Position numbers and translations under genes: made by a program
Assembly: GCA_039720395.1 (NCBI GenBank)
Contig: JBBPBK010000041.1
Location: 1 to 64,000, forward strand
From: Liquidambar formosana
Taxonomy: Eukaryota > Streptophyta > Magnoliopsida > Saxifragales > Altingiaceae
Direction of reading: 5' to 3'
Length of the DNA stretch: 64,000 nucleotides
Notes under the pieces: model-generated
The model's database searches: none
Seen by the model: the letters and a program-made list of their open reading frames with translations, nothing else
What the model was told of the DNA's origin: nothing
Part shown: one piece after another, positions 10,093 to 23,402 of the stretch
How positions within the stretch are numbered: the first letter of the stretch is position 1
How the letters are laid out: every line of letters begins with the position of its first letter

Positions 10093-12184
10093 ATGGCATC
10101 AGAGGGGCAGCAGTTCCCACCACAGAGGCAGGAGAGGCAGCCTGGGAAAGAGCATGTAATGGACCCTATCCCTCAGGCCACGAGCCATGATTACAAGCCT
10201 GCCAATAAGCTCCAGGTACTCTTTCCATAAGTGTTTTTTTTTTTTTTTATTTATTTAAATTTATAACCATAAGCACCATGCATTGGGTTATACCCAGTGT
10301 TGATTGTAAGGTACAACCCATAGATGCATGGATTACAACCGTCCTATGCATGGCCTTGATGCAAGAAAATCATTACGACCTGAAAATTTTTCTATATACA
10401 CCAGTGTAATCAATCTGAAAGTTCTTTTGCAGGGGAAGGTGGCAATAGTAACTGGCGGTGACTCCGGGATCGGAAGATCCGTATGCCACTGCTTTGCGCT
10501 TGAGGGCGCAACTGTGGCCTTCACATACGTGAAAGGTCAAGAAGATAAAGACGCACAAGATACTCTCAAAATGTTAAGAAAAGCGAAGAGCAACGACGCC
10601 AAGGACCCCATTGCGGTACCGGCGGATTTGGGGTTCGACGAGAATTGCAAGACAGTGGTTGATGAAGTGGTGAAGACCTATGGCCGGATTGACATTCTGG
10701 TTAATAACGCGGCTGAGCAGTATAAGGCGAGCTCGGTTGAGGAGATTGACGAGGAGAGGCTCCTGAGGGTGTTTAGGACTAATATTTTCTCTTATTTCTT
10801 CATGGTCAGGTAAACTGCACACAATTTCCTATGTTTTCCTAATTACAAAATGTCTAGTCATTATTCTTTATTTTTTATTATTATTTTTTTAAAGATCATT
10901 TTAAAAAATGGAACATGTTTGACGATAATTATTGTCGTTAGTCTTTGTTATAATTAGAAAAATTGTTACTCTCTTCGTCTTACAAAGATAAGCAATGTTG
11001 AACAAAACACGCAGTTTAAAAAAAAAACCATCATTTAATTGACTTGCCATTTGTTAAACTCTTTTTTTTTCAAAATTACTCTCACTTACTTTTTATTGGG
11101 CTTGTATTGAAAGTAATTATTAAAATAACAAGGGATATTATAGGAAGTTCAAAAAACTTATGATTTGACTTTTTAAAAAGGATAAACATTTTGGGAAAAA
11201 AAATTGTAACTTTGTGGAACGAAAGAAGTACTAGTTTATTCTTATTTATTATTTGTTTTTGCGATAACACATAGTTAGGGAAAAAAATGTTAAAAAGTCT
11301 AATTTTTTAATAAAATCCCTTTGCATAATGTGACAATAGATGCAATATGTCACATTAGCTTACATAGACGCCACATCAACCACATCTTTCAAGGAAGGTA
11401 ATTTGGGCAAATTAATTGTGCAATGCAGTAGTATTGCTTCACGTAGAAACTTGTATATACAGTCCTTTTTTTTTCCAAATTTTCATACCCAAGTAAAGTG
11501 GTAATTGGGCTAACCAATGCAAATTTCATTTATTAAAAGAACAAACATAGTAGACAAATGTGGCTGCTGTCACCTCATTTAGGTAAGTAAATATGGGTAA
11601 AAAATTTGGGTACTTTAGTATTTTCCTTGGAAAAAAGAAAAAAAAGACTTGTAGTTTGGTGATAGTAATGGTGGTTATTACTTATTAGGCATGCTCTAAA
11701 GCACATGAGTAAAGGGAGCTCCATAATAAACACAACATCAGTGAATGCGTTCAAGGGACATGCCACGCTGCTGGACTACACATCAACCAAAGGTGCTATT
11801 GTGGCTTTCACCAGAGGACTTGCACTTCATCTTGTGAGCAAGGGAATACGTGTCAATGGTGTAGCCCCCGGACCCATTTGGACTCCATTGATACCAGCAT
11901 CATTCAGTGAGGAAGAGTGTACAAAATTTGGAAGTGAAGTGCCAATGGCTAGGGCTGGTCAGCCCATTGAGGTCGCACCTTGCTATGTTTTCCTTGCCTC
12001 TGACCCAGACTCCTCTTACATAACTGGCCAGACCCTTCATCCTAATGGTAAGTGGCTGCAATTATTATTATTATGTGTTTATATAATAGAATGCCACAAC
12101 TAGATTTTAATATACCCCCCCCCCCCCCCCCTCTCTCTCTCTCTTTCCCTTTTTCCTGCAGGTGGAACTGTTGTGAATGCTTGA
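10093..12184 (+). CDS. Short-chain dehydrogenase/reductase, glucose and ribitol dehydrogenase-like
   Basis: Four exons: 10093-10215, 10433-10809, 11689-12047 and 12162-12184 (882 bp, 293 aa); all introns are GT-AG and the phases agree. The N-terminus ('MASEGQQFPPQRQERQPGKE') is the usual hydrophilic extension of this plant family. The Rossmann cofactor motif TGGDSGIG is at residues 48-55, followed by an NNAAE motif. The catalytic tetrad appears complete: N158, S184 (in NTTSVNA), Y197 and K201 (YTSTK). The C-terminus 'GQTLHPNG-GTVVNA' matches the family. These enzymes are cytosolic NAD(P)H-dependent oxidoreductases, first named from barley seed and thought to reduce aldehydes or act on sugars/polyols; the true substrate cannot be read here. 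The ATG at 10093 is preferred over an upstream in-frame ATG at 9784, which precedes the TATA box. Intron 2 carries a Stowaway-like MITE. Confidence 0.92.
10969..11228. mobile_element. Stowaway-like MITE in intron 2 of the dehydrogenase gene
   Basis: 260 bp with imperfect terminal inverted repeats (CTCTCTTCGTCTTACAAAGA at the left; reverse complement of the right end CTTCTTTCGTTCCACAAAGT), flanked on both sides by TA (10967-10968 and 11229-11230). The TA duplication and CTCCCTCCGTYCC-like ends are hallmarks of Tc1/mariner-type Stowaway MITEs. Confidence 0.65.
12118..12145. repeat. C-run followed by (CT)n at the intron 3 acceptor of the dehydrogenase gene
   Basis: A run of C followed by CT repeats, then TTTCCCTTTTTCCTGCAG. 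It acts as an extended polypyrimidine tract just before the last, 23-bp coding exon. Confidence 0.7.
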
Positions 12185-13100
12185 TGGATTGTGATTGGGT
12201 GTCTTCCTTTCTATTGTAAATGAGTAGCCTTATTAGTTGGGCCATGAAATATCATATGTTATTATGGAACTGAAAAAAAGCGAGAATTTTCTAATGCTTA
12301 GATGCTATAATGAAATTAAAAAGAGTGCTACTGATCGATCCTACCACTATTATTATTCTTATTTTTTTGGTACAAATTAGTTTTGTTTTGTTTTTTTTTT
12401 GGGGGTTTAAAAAAACCTAATCAATTATAGTAAGCCAATCAATGTAACATATTAGGAAAAAGTTAATTCGTGATTGCCACATAATTCAAAAACTTACATT
12501 TCTATTTAATAAAAATCTCATATTTATATATAAAATAATTATTAATTTTGAATTTTGGAATGTATGCATATGGTTTACATGGAAAGACTATTTAATCCAA
12601 AAATAAATTTCATAAAATATGAATCTCAAATAAAATTATAAAAACTTGTACCAAGATTTGTGTCAACTCACTGCCAACTTATTTGTAGTAGTCCGAAGTA
12701 TTCATAACAATCATGCACCATCGTATAAAATCCATGTGCGATCATGAATGGTTTAGATTCTGTGTATCATCGAGCCGGTGAATCAAACCCATAAATACAC
12801 GTAATAATTGGGTTCGGTTCACTGGCACGACGTCAGCAGGATCTGCATGTGATTTTTACGGATTAAAAAGCCATATACGGATATAGTAATTGGTTTTTCT
12901 TCCATTTGAAAACCGCTAGTTTGCTGTGGTTTTGAGACTTAGTAAGTGTGGGACCAAAAAGGTTAGTGAACCGACCAACTAATGGCCGTTTGTCCCCATG
13001 TTTCAAAGCACACAGATACTATTTCCCTATTTGCTTTATCCACACAAGAAGGTGTGCGCCGTGGTATGAAACAGCCTCAAAACCACTTGCCAAAACGCTC
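12185..13100. other. 3' flank of the dehydrogenase and promoter side of the small gene
   Basis: No further coding sequence. The dehydrogenase 3'UTR probably ends near 12310-12330. Around 12826-12833 there is GACGTC inside CGACGTCAGC (an as-1/bZIP-type core) upstream of the small gene. The rest is AT-rich. Confidence 0.4.
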
Positions 13101-13101
13101 C

Positions 13102-13108
13102 TATAAAA
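13102..13108 (+). promoter_or_regulatory. TATA box of the small gene
   Basis: TATAAAA in GCTCCTATAAAATCCCC, 79 bp before the ATG at 13181. Confidence 0.55.
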
Positions 13109-13180
13109 TCCCCTCACATCCTTCTTCCTTTTCCAAACCATCAAAAACATTGTCAAGTGATATCAGTAAGGAGAGTGGCC

Positions 13181-13426
13181 ATGTCTGGGATTGTGGATAT
13201 GTGGACGAGTGAGGTAGCAAGGCTTCGTGAAAAGGGTCGAACCATTTTTTCAAGTGGCTCCAGCCCTTCTACTCTTGAGTCTAGCCAGCAGCAGGTGGTT
13301 CGAGCAGAAAAAGAGAGCTTAACTCGGTCTTTCCCCGGTTTGACCCGACTCACGGGAGTTAACTCGCCTGTGTTGCTGTATTCTGAGGCTTCTGTTAATT
13401 TGCTTGTTGAATGCTTTAGCCCTTGA
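13181..13426 (+). CDS. Small plant protein of unknown function (81 aa)
   Basis: Intronless frame starting 'MSGIVDMWTSEVARLREKGR' and ending 'SVNLLVECFSP'. It is preceded by a good TATA box and has more balanced codon use than the surroundings, which supports a real gene. An in-frame ATG at 13157 would add 8 residues; the start at 13181 is preferred because the sequence from MSGIVDMW on looks like a conserved plant N-terminus. The protein has an amphipathic, charged N-terminal third, a Ser/Gln-rich middle and a hydrophobic end. No signal peptide, membrane span or catalytic motif is seen. I cannot name the family with confidence and assign no function. Confidence 0.65.
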   Translation: MSGIVDMWTSEVARLREKGRTIFSSGSSPSTLESSQQQVVRAEKESLTRSFPGLTRLTGVNSPVLLYSEASVNLLVECFSP

Positions 13427-14363
13427 AGAGCAATGTAACTTCATTATCACCGCCACCCCACCCCCTTTTTTTTTTTTGGGCAACAATAAGCTGTGTAAAT
13501 TAAACCTTTTTTTTTTCTTTTTACCCTAGATTTTCAATAAAATTCCACGGTTTTGAGTTGAGATGAGTTCATTGGAGTGATAGGGGGCTCTGGACTTGGA
13601 AGTCAACAATTTTCACATTTCATTACAAATGTATAAGCAAGCAGTCTCTTCAAATTATCCACTTCTGGAATAAGCTCACCACGGAATGAATCCCCTAGCA
13701 TTACCTATCATTCGCTGGCCTTATCAGTAGCATGTTGATTCCAGTTGCCTTGTGATCAGCGATACTGGATCACTCAATCCACTTATCACCGACCAATTCC
13801 GAATTCCATGGAAGACCAATATAAGTATGTAAAGGGACAGAGGTAACTTAGGCATAAATTAAGTAATCAGCCAGATGGAAATGGACTTCAAGACGGTTGA
13901 GTATGACAGACTATTCCCATACAGAGCAAAAGCAAATTCTAAGGTTGGCCCATCTGTTAAGTTTTCCTTGACACTTGAAGGTTGTGGCTCTACAATTTAT
14001 ATCGTTTGTTAGGAAACTTGAGTGAATGTACCATATGCATAAATTTGTCATCAATTATCAAATAAAAAGGGAAAAAAGAAAAAAAAGGCTCACATGGACA
14101 CCTAATCTTTGGATAGATGAATAAAGAAACTACAATCTATTAAGAGCTTGAAATTTGGGCATAATCACAGCTGTTTCAAATACCCATGAAGCAGAAAATT
14201 TATTATTCATGAAATTTCAGTAAGATTTATTTGAATTAAAAATAATGTACAGATGGCACTAAAAAAACAGAAACAGATACAGCTGCAAAAGCATACATGT
14301 TCATGTCATCATTTGACAACAGATATCAGATCTTACTCTAAGTCATCTCTGCCCCCGGCAAAA
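13427..14363. other. Convergent 3' region between the small gene and mevalonate kinase
   Basis: No supported gene. A possible minus-strand AATAAA-type signal (TTTATT on the plus strand near 14198) could serve mevalonate kinase. Poly-T stretches occur near 13470 and 13510. Confidence 0.4.
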
Positions 14364-17300
14364 TCAGGATGAACCATCAAAGCAAATCTCAAGACCATTC
14401 CCGCCAATTCCAGCAGTCAAACAGTGGAATCCATACGACTCTAGCTCAGCAATCACCTTATCAATGACCGTTCGCGAGAGCACTGATCCATGTTGTCAAG
14501 GGAACATATCGAATAAATGACATTCAAAACATGGGTATCAGGGTATAATATGATATATCCGACTTCGCCATCTGAGTCAAAATTTATCTGATTTTGTTGA
14601 TACAGATGAGATTTAAATCTTTCTACACTCACAAATTTTTAAATCCATAAGAGTGTCAACTTTAGTATACATTTGCACAATTGCATTTGTTACCCAATGG
14701 GTGATAGGAGATCACAAATTGGGAGGTTCAGAATCCTTGTTACCATGATAAAAGGTACCTGAGCGATATAACTTCAGCCCTTGTCTCTCGAGATTGATTT
14801 AGGGTAAGATGGCTGAGTTTCTGGTTCATAAGCATTTAAAGTTTAGATTCAACTCAACAACTGGTCAAGTACTCTATACTATGGGCATTATTGTCTAAAG
14901 GCATCCACAAACATCCAAATTATCTCTGATCTCCTGCATTTCCAAGCCTATGATATCTACTAACTCTTCACTATTGAGGCACACTCCTTCATCCCCATCA
15001 TCTTCAACATTCTTTCAACCCTTTCCATTTTTATTACTTCTCCACCCTATATTATTACAAATTATTCTTTATTCAACCAAAAATTTCAACACAAAAAACA
15101 TATATATAATACCATCATGGTGAAGGTCTGTCCACCTATCACTCCATTAAGTACATTCCTTAGTATTTCCACTTTTACACCATAGTTCAGGTTCTCTCCA
15201 AAATAAATCCCCTAATTTCTCATCCCTTTTCCTTTCCCTTGTCCTATTTCTCTAAAACTATAAACCCTCATCCCAGCTAAAATCAATGTCTAATAAAATT
15301 GGTAGCAGGATTAAAAAAATAGCACTAAGTAATTCCTATTTGAAGCGACAACCACAGTGTTTATTGCTATGGTTGTTTCAAGTCCTCAATATCCCTAAAA
15401 TATTAACAAATTAATATATATATATATATATTGATCAAAAATACATTTAACATACATTGCATGATCTAACCCAGTTTTGTCTCACACGCAAAGTCATGCA
15501 CTACTTCAAATCCCTATCTCATCTGATATGTGACAAAGATTTCATTTCCATCTCATGCCTGATGATAATACCTACTCAATATTCTAATTCTATTCCACTT
15601 ATAGGCATATATTTGCACTCTATCTGCTACTAAATAGTAGTAGATGCACATTCCTTTTGTAATTTTAATTAATTATGGGGAGCCCACGTGAAGTTAATCA
15701 GATCAGATACTGAATAACCTTCTTTCTTATCTACTGTCATGTTAGACAGCGGATCTAGTAAAGCAACATCTGCTTCTCTGAAAATGACAATTGTCTGAAA
15801 ATGCAAACGTAGCAGAAAATGGGAAAAATCGTAAATATTCAAGTCAAGTCAAATCAACAAGGCCTTAAATATCAACTACTCGGGGTTGCTACATATCCCT
15901 CCCTCCCCCCTCCCCAAAAACAAAACAAAAAAAAAAGAAAAGAAAAGAAGCTATATTTGGAGCCATATAACTGTTAAATTATACTATATAAGTTATATCA
16001 AATCATGGCAATTATGGAATATGAAGATAAAAATGGAAAGTAGCAAATCATTAGAATAATAAGAGCATGATATATAAACAAAATAAGAAAATGGATACGG
16101 GTTGGCAACAGTGTCAGAACGCAGCCTCCGCCCCCAGCACCTGTCAATTTTGAAGTTAACTTGTACTTCAATGTTGTTCGAAGCACTGTTTCTATTGAAG
16201 CATGGCTGACCCCCATACATTGAAGCAAACCTTGATTCATTTCCATTAATTCTTCTATCTTCTCTTCCTTCTCAGTTATGGAGAGGTCATTAGGAGCAGG
16301 TGACTGAATAATGGTAGATAATTCCTTGCTGATAGAATCAACAGCATTAAACACAGCACCCATGGCATCTGGATGTCTGACAGTCCTCTCTGAGACACCG
16401 GCAACTAATGCCTTCGTATTCCTCCCAACTTTTGTGTTAGTAATGAGCATTTTGAGTGGCATGTTGGACTTGATACGTGTCAAACTACCTGACTTGAACT
16501 TGATCATGTTGCCTGTTACATACTCTTTTTTTTAATACAGATATATCCATATACTAACCCTCTTGCATTTGAAAAATAATGAAACAACATGCTCTTTGAT
16601 GAAGTTAATGACAGTATATCAGACATTGATAGCTAAATTTTTTTATTCAGGAGTGGGGAGCATGTGTTTGACAAGGGAAAATGGGACCAAAATCTCTGGA
16701 TTTTCTGAGAAGTCTAAAATTATATGAAACTTTTATGTGTATGTCTAGTATCTACCCAAAGTGATTGTGATTTGTGCATGGTTCAAAAACTCAAAAATTA
16801 TTCAAGCATATAGCAAAACACTTTGTATATCTTCCAAAATTTCTAAATAAGTATGAAAGGGTATATCATATGCCCCCTTTTCTACTAAAATTCATTCCAT
16901 TTTCCCACTAATTGAATTTTTAATCTATTTCTTCAAAATTTCCTAATCTTCTCACTAATATTTGACATGACAATAAGCTTTATTACTCATTATATTCCTT
17001 ATATCAACTTGAATTTCAATATATTCTAGCAATCTAATACAACATGAATTCTAGCCAATTAATTAAGAGATGGGAAGGGAAGAAATCTGGAATATTGTCA
17101 ATGAAAGATGTTAAATTAGTGTAACTTTTCTCAGAAAGATCACATACCATAAGTGCTTACTGTGTTGTCAATTCCAGATGGCCTTCCATGAATAATCTTT
17201 TCGCCTTCAAAAGCCCATTTGTTGACCAATTCGAGTTCACTCTCCCCAAACATTAACCAACCCTGGTGGCTTAAATCCAAACTTACAAAATCGGACAAAG

Positions 17301-17873
17301 CAAGCAAGGCAGCTGAGAGTGAGACACAGAGTGCGGCAGATGAACCCAAACCCGAACCCAGTGGAAGCTCAGAAGTGACAACCACCGTAGCAGGCTTATA
17401 CCTGAAACATAAAGGGGTCCAAATTAGAAACTAAAGTAAGGGGGGAGAATTAATAGAAACAAATATTGGATACACACCCATGGATAGAGGTGTACAGCCA
17501 GAGAAAAGCTGACATTCCAGAAGCAAGTCCAGTTTTTGCCTCAGGAACATTCTGTTCTTCAACCAGAGTAGCAATTGATTTAATGGACTCTGGCGAGCAT
17601 GACGTGGGTGTTGAGCAGAGGGGACTACCTAGTCCGGGCAGTGCTAATTTGATTCTCCCAATTGGCCATGAAAATTCTAATGCCATATCCTTGAGCTGGA
17701 GTTTTAGTGTACCATCATTCTCTATGGGAAAACAAAAATGAAAAATTTACTGAGAAATCCAGTTAACAGAAAACCAGCATCAAATGAACAAGAAATGTAT
17801 CAAAAGATGATCAAAATAGAACATGGAATAGATTATGGTTGTACCCAAAAAAAAAAGAAAAAAGAAAAAAAAG

Positions 17874-17915
<42 letters not shown>

Positions 17916-19675
17916 AAAGAACAGATTATGGTGAACAAACACATCATGATTACTGCCCTTTCATAACTTTCACTCCAGCAACCACATGGGCAAAGGTAGT
18001 CAAAACTGCATGGAATGTGGCTACTGCATGATCACGTATCTGGAGATTGAATCAACTGATTTCTTCTTGATCATAGAATCCTAACCCAAACATTTAAATT
18101 TGGTGTCTAACCCCTGAATCATTCCCACAACTAATATCCAATTTTCATGATTTACAAGTTTTATCTGTATCCTAAACAAAATTTCATTTAATTTAATTTT
18201 ACAGATGCTCTTGCGGCCCATTTTGGTGAGAGATTCCCTTGTCATGTTCTGGAAATCCACCATTAAGGTGAAAAGCATTGTTGTCGTATTCCAAGAATGG
18301 TGATGTCTTGAAGTTTTGGTTAGCTTTAACCTTGCTCAAAAAGTATTTCTCTTACCTCCATTATTCAACAAAGTGGAAAATTTCCTTGACATAAATCACA
18401 TAGTTTTGCCTTTATATTAAAGGGTTTTTCACAACAAAAATAGCCCTCTTGTGTGCTTTTCATCTTCTTGCTTACTTCACTTGTTTATTTCTAAAGGACC
18501 ACTTCTCCATTAAGTTACCTATAGATGGTAAAGTAGTGTGGTTTCTCAACAATATTTACCAAATACGGAGTACTTCTCTTACCTCCATTATTCTACATAG
18601 TAAAAAATTTTCCTTGACATAAATCCATAATTTTGCCTTTATATTAAAGGGTTAACCACAACAAAAATGGCTCTCTTGGGTGCTTTTTATCTTCTTGCTT
18701 ACTTTCTCCCTGCAATCTTCAATACCTTCAATAAGTGTTGGAAAAACATTTTTCCATATTAATCATCCCACACACTCAACTCCGTTAAGAACCATAGTAG
18801 TTCAAAACCACAATGACAAAGGAATATACAAAACAACACACCCACCATCATCATCAACTAAATGGCAAGAGTGCAAAACATTCCCAAATCGAACCACAAA
18901 ATAAAATCATAACAAAAAAATTATAAAAAAAAAAAGGTGGAAAAGTATGGACTGTTTGCAGGCAAGAATTGAGCAATTATGGATGTAAATCAATCACTTT
19001 TTCTACGACCCTTCTTAAAAACCCACCATCATCGCAAAATATCAAAAGGGTGTCTTCAAATCATCAGTTCAAGTACAACCAGAACACCCCAGCTCGTCTC
19101 TGCAATTTATTTTAGCTCGCAAAAAATGCTACTTCAACCAAAAGAAACACGGGAAATTGTTTTGAGGAAGATTTATTTTAAAAAAAAAAAAAAATCATTA
19201 TCACAAGAGGTGGAAAGGGTATCTTAATATCATCATTTCAAGTAAATCCAAATCATCCCAATCTCACAAGCTTGATCTCCGCAAATGTAGCTCCACAAAT
19301 GCACAAATTCAACAATACATTGGGTGGGGAGGGCGGGAAGAAGAAGCAATAAGTTGCAGAAAACAACGGCTTATCACAAAATCTTAAAAGGTTTCTACGT
19401 GTCATCATTTCAAGCAAACCCAAATCAATTCAATCTCAGAAACTTCCTCTATTCAATTTTAGCTCAAAAAAGGAAAAGAAAGATTCAATGAAAACAGCCA
19501 TAAATAATGTATCTGTAGAGAGAGAGGGAGAGAGAGAGGTACCAGATTCGGTGGGAAAGCGTAGAGAAACGTAAGTGTAGAGATCAATTGAAGCAGCAAC
19601 GGCCGTAGATCCATGAACGACGGCGTGTTCGCCAGAGAGTATGATCTTTCCGGGAGCTCGAGCTCTCACCTCCAT
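14364..19675 (-). CDS. MVK: Mevalonate kinase
   Basis: Five exons on the minus strand: 19543-19675, 17478-17721, 17148-17401, 16099-16512 and 14364-14482 (1164 bp, 387 aa); every junction is GT-AG and in phase. It phosphorylates mevalonate at C5 with ATP in the cytosolic mevalonate pathway to isoprenoids. GHMP-kinase features: N-terminal '[20 protein letters not shown]', glycine/serine-rich ATP loop [11 protein letters not shown] (139-149), catalytic aspartate D204 in [10 protein letters not shown], and C-terminal [10 protein letters not shown] (about 332-341). Length matches plant MVKs (about 380-390 aa). An ATG two codons upstream (19681) is in frame; the MEV start is conserved in plants and is preferred. 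Introns 1 (1.8 kb) and 4 (1.6 kb) hold simple repeats. It looks functional. Confidence 0.95.
17877..17912. repeat. (TA)n microsatellite in MVK intron 1
   Basis: About 18 TA units directly after an A-rich AAAAGAAA tract. Confidence 0.9.
18347..18702. repeat. Pair of about 128-bp direct repeats in MVK intron 1
   Basis: Units at about 18347-18475 and 18573-18702 both run from TTCTCTTACCTCCATTATTC to CATCTTCTTGCTTAC (or TATCTTCTTGCTTAC), with scattered differences, separated by about 97 bp. They could be a local duplication or repeats within a decayed element. Confidence 0.75.
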
Positions 19676-19756
19676 ATTCAAAACCTTTCTCTCCCTGGTT
19701 TCTTTTGGGTGAGTGAATGTCCTAACGACTGATGCTTCTTGGTTTGATTATGGACG

Positions 19757-19764
19757 TATATATA
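19757..19764 (-). promoter_or_regulatory. TATA box of MVK
   Basis: TATATATA on the minus strand (CCCTATATATACGTCC), 82 bp upstream of the ATG at 19675. A GA-rich tract (19802-19818) lies further upstream. Confidence 0.55.
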
Positions 19765-19769
19765 GGGAT

Positions 19770-22727
19770 TTTATTGGTGAATCCTCTGTGAAAATCATAG
19801 TGTGAGAGAGAGAGAGAGTTAATGGGAACGGGAAAGGCGGAGAAAAACATAAATCCATGATTTTGTTGTTTCGGATGGTGTTTTCGCCCACCCCATTTGG
19901 CGGCGCGTGGGATTCAATTGGAAAATGGGAATCATGTTGTGGGACCCCGTTAGCATTTGGGTTGGGTTAGGCCTGGTGGCTCGGATGGCAGTGGAGTTTG
20001 GACTTTGGAGTCGTCTTGAAATTGTTGAATCAGTTAATTTTCAGGTCCAACATGGTTGTATAGTTAGAAAGTGCCACCCCATAGAGGATCCTCAGCTTTG
20101 GGTGTTTAAGTAATCCAACGGTTCAAAAAGAAAACAAGTATATTTATGGGATAAAAATTGAGTTTTTTTTAGAACTGTTGAATGAACCCAAACGTCAAAA
20201 CAAAGAATCCTTACACGTTAACCTATCTTATTAACCCGTATTGGTGGTGCTATATAATAATTGCATGATATAATGATATAACAGATGATTTGGGGATTTT
20301 TTTTGGTAGGTGCAAATGTGGAGTTGACATAGCATATATGGTGCGTTAGTTGGTGAGAGTATGAGATATGGTAAAAAGGACAATTTAAGAGAGATAGTGA
20401 TTTCAACTCCTCCTGAATGCGTGTGTGAGGAGAAAGGGTTACAGGAAAGGGATTAGCTACTAGTCCAAGGGCACACTAGGCTTTCCTTTAAACCAAAAGG
20501 AAAAATGTGATTATATAAAATGTGGTACGTTCGTAAGGTTTGACAACTTATAGTGCCCAAGTGGTTGAAGTCAGATTCAAACTAGGTGTTTAGTTGGAGT
20601 GACATTTATATGTGGTTGGAAAAATTTTGGCAAAAATAACATCTAAGTCAAATGATATAACTTGTAAGCATACTACGCGTAGATTTGAATCCTCGTAAGA
20701 GTACTTAGTTTCATTAATACCAATCATATAAATTGCTTGTATTTCCTACTTATTAGTTTTAAAAACTTTATGAAATTGAAATTTTTATTAAAAATGAAAG
20801 ATTCCGATGAGAAAAAGGAAAACTGTTTATCTTTCTTCTTTCTTCTTTTCTTTTACTGTTTGGATTAAATTTTATAAAATAATTTTGAATTCAAGTGACC
20901 TTTGGCCCAATTTGACCAAATAATTTAAGTTATCCAAAGTTAAATATAATTTAAAAAATGTAGAAAGTGTCATTTTTATTTTTTCTATTTTCCCCCACCT
21001 CACAATGTCACCCTAACTATATATATATATATATTTTTTCTTTATTACCAAATGGTCCAAATCCTACACTTTTTTTTTCTTAGTTCAAAAGAGAGCCCAA
21101 TAGGTTGTTAGGCTATACAAAGGTGCGCATCTCATCCCACTTCCCATAACCCCTTTCCCTTTACACATGAATTAGGGAGGATTTGAAATCACAATTTTTC
21201 CCAAACCTTCCCCTTTAAAGAAGGAAATGCGCCATTTAGGCTAAAACCCCATTGGCAAATCCTACACCTACCTATAAGTAAGTTCCCCCCGCCCTCCCTA
21301 AATGCACTAACTTATTTGTTGAATATCCAAGCCCTACATGGTCACCCAGGGGTCCCCACCCTACAATTGTTTTGTTATATTGAGTGCAATTTTGAATCCC
21401 AAACCTCTTCTTACTAAGAGAAGAAGATTACGACTTAAATTAATGGTCAGTGGTATAAAGCAATTTATTTAGGATTTGTGAAGTGAAACTATAAACACAC
21501 TAATGAGAGAGTGAAGTGAAAATCAGACGGACACGTTTTTTGCAAGTAATTATTAACTTTATAACAATAGCATGGCGTTGTAGGACCATTACCTATTAAA
21601 TAAGTGTGAATCTCATGCTTATGTGAGAGAGATTGTGACTCTCCTGACAAGGAACAAAAATCAATGCTCTTTTCTTAAATTTTATTTATTTGTTTATGTA
21701 TTTATGCTAACCTAAGGCTACTAATCAGAAGAAAATGTGATTGGCATGGCCTTTGTTCATGTGCTCTGGCTGGCCATGGTTGGTTGTTTCAATCAATGGC
21801 CAAGGGCAGGTGTGGAGGCAATCACAGCCCTTGGAAAGAATCAAAGTTCCCATTTGATGGGGTTGTGTGTTGCGCACCGCATGAGGGGCGCGTGGAATGC
21901 TTGGGTTCTCAAGTGGGCCAAAATCCATATGCGGTAAGCTTTTAAAAGGTCAATAGCCCACAAAAGAGAAGTCAAAGTTATTACACTGAATATATATTTG
22001 TTTATTTTTACTTTGAATGAAAAATGGTGGAGGGCGTTTACTAGGGCTCTCAGTCTCACCTACCTTCCTCGAGGACCTCGAGGTGGTTGGTGGGCCCCCA
22101 CCCTGGGCCTGTCCGAGGAGGCAGTTGCCTTATACTGACCTTTGACCTCACACTTTTGTTTTGTCCAACCTCTACTACGAGTAAAAGTTTCTTCAAGCAC
22201 CAAAAAAATATGGACAATTTTTTTTCCTTTGAATTGATGATGGATTGATTGAGACCCAAAAATTTTAAAAGAAAAAAAAGGCAAAAAAAAGATGGTTAAC
22301 ACTTAAACCCTGATGGATTGGTTTGTTAGTGGACCAGGCTTCGGCTTGGTTGTCATATTTGATCGATTAGCCCACATTGTTTGTGTTTCTTTACTTTTTC
22401 TTGTCCTTCTTTTCCAAGTGTTCCTTTTTTTTTTTTTTTTTTTTTTTTTTTTGGGTGGTTGGAAGGATGTTTATAAGATTCCAATTTATCTTTCCTTTTT
22501 ATCTACCCCAAAAAAAAAAAAAAATCGTTATTTTCCCTCCATTTTCTTGGCAACCAAACAAAGCATAAATTGATTCGGCAGGTTTCCTTCCCAAACTGAT
22601 CACTTAAACAGAGGACTCTGACTTGTATAAACTATGTGAACTGCCATGTATGGGAATATTTGTTATATTAGCTAGCTTTCTTTAATTAACTATAATTTTA
22701 CTTCCAGCTATTGGCTTCTCCCACATG
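19770..22727. other. Intergenic region between MVK and the amidase array
   Basis: About 3 kb with no convincing gene. It holds TA repeats (about 21018-21033), a poly-T run (about 22428-22452) and a GC-richer patch at 22060-22130. Two stretches look weakly tRNA/SINE-like (20540-20590 and 20640-20700), too weak to call. Short open frames (66-86 aa) overlap on several frames and lack family signatures. Confidence 0.4.
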
Positions 22728-22779
22728 GTACCACAAAATTCCCAAATTCTAAATTATTCCCAATGCCAAATAATTTCCC

Positions 22780-22812
<33 letters not shown>

Positions 22813-23402
22813 AAAGATTTGGATTACCTAGGTGACATCCCACATGTCGCAAAATGATTGGGCCTATTTGCAACCATCACGTGGGAGCAGCACTTATATA
22901 TCTATATATACATATTGGGTACCAACCTTGCACCTTACCCATAGAATAGGTCCCACCCAAGGCTTGGACCACCTTTTTCCATGAGCCGGTGTGAGCAAAA
23001 CCCCAACCTCTCCTTTACAAGAGGAGAAAAGATACCATGACAACTATAAGGTCGGTGGTTAAACTACATTTGTTATTAGAGATGGTTCTACTGTATATGT
23101 ATCCGCCCACAAAATGTATCTCTGATCACACTAAATCTGGAGTAGGAACCAAAGAAAAGTTCTGGCCTCTAAAGCTACTTCATTCACTGTGAGTTTATGG
23201 TTCTGCATTGCTTCATGCAATAAATTGACAGTTATGGTGGTTTGTTACTGTTCAGTGTCACCCAACGATTGAAATGTATTAAAGAAAGAATCGCGAAGCA
23301 ACAAAAAATTGCAAACAAGAAAGATTACTTCTGGATTTTGTATCTTAAATGAGACTATGAGAGAAATGTAACTTACAACAAAATGTTACAGAGAAACCAA
23401 AT

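Noticed and set aside
20540..20700. tRNA genes
   Set aside because: A-box/B-box-like words occur but no cloverleaf can be folded; the same holds for 45245-45310.
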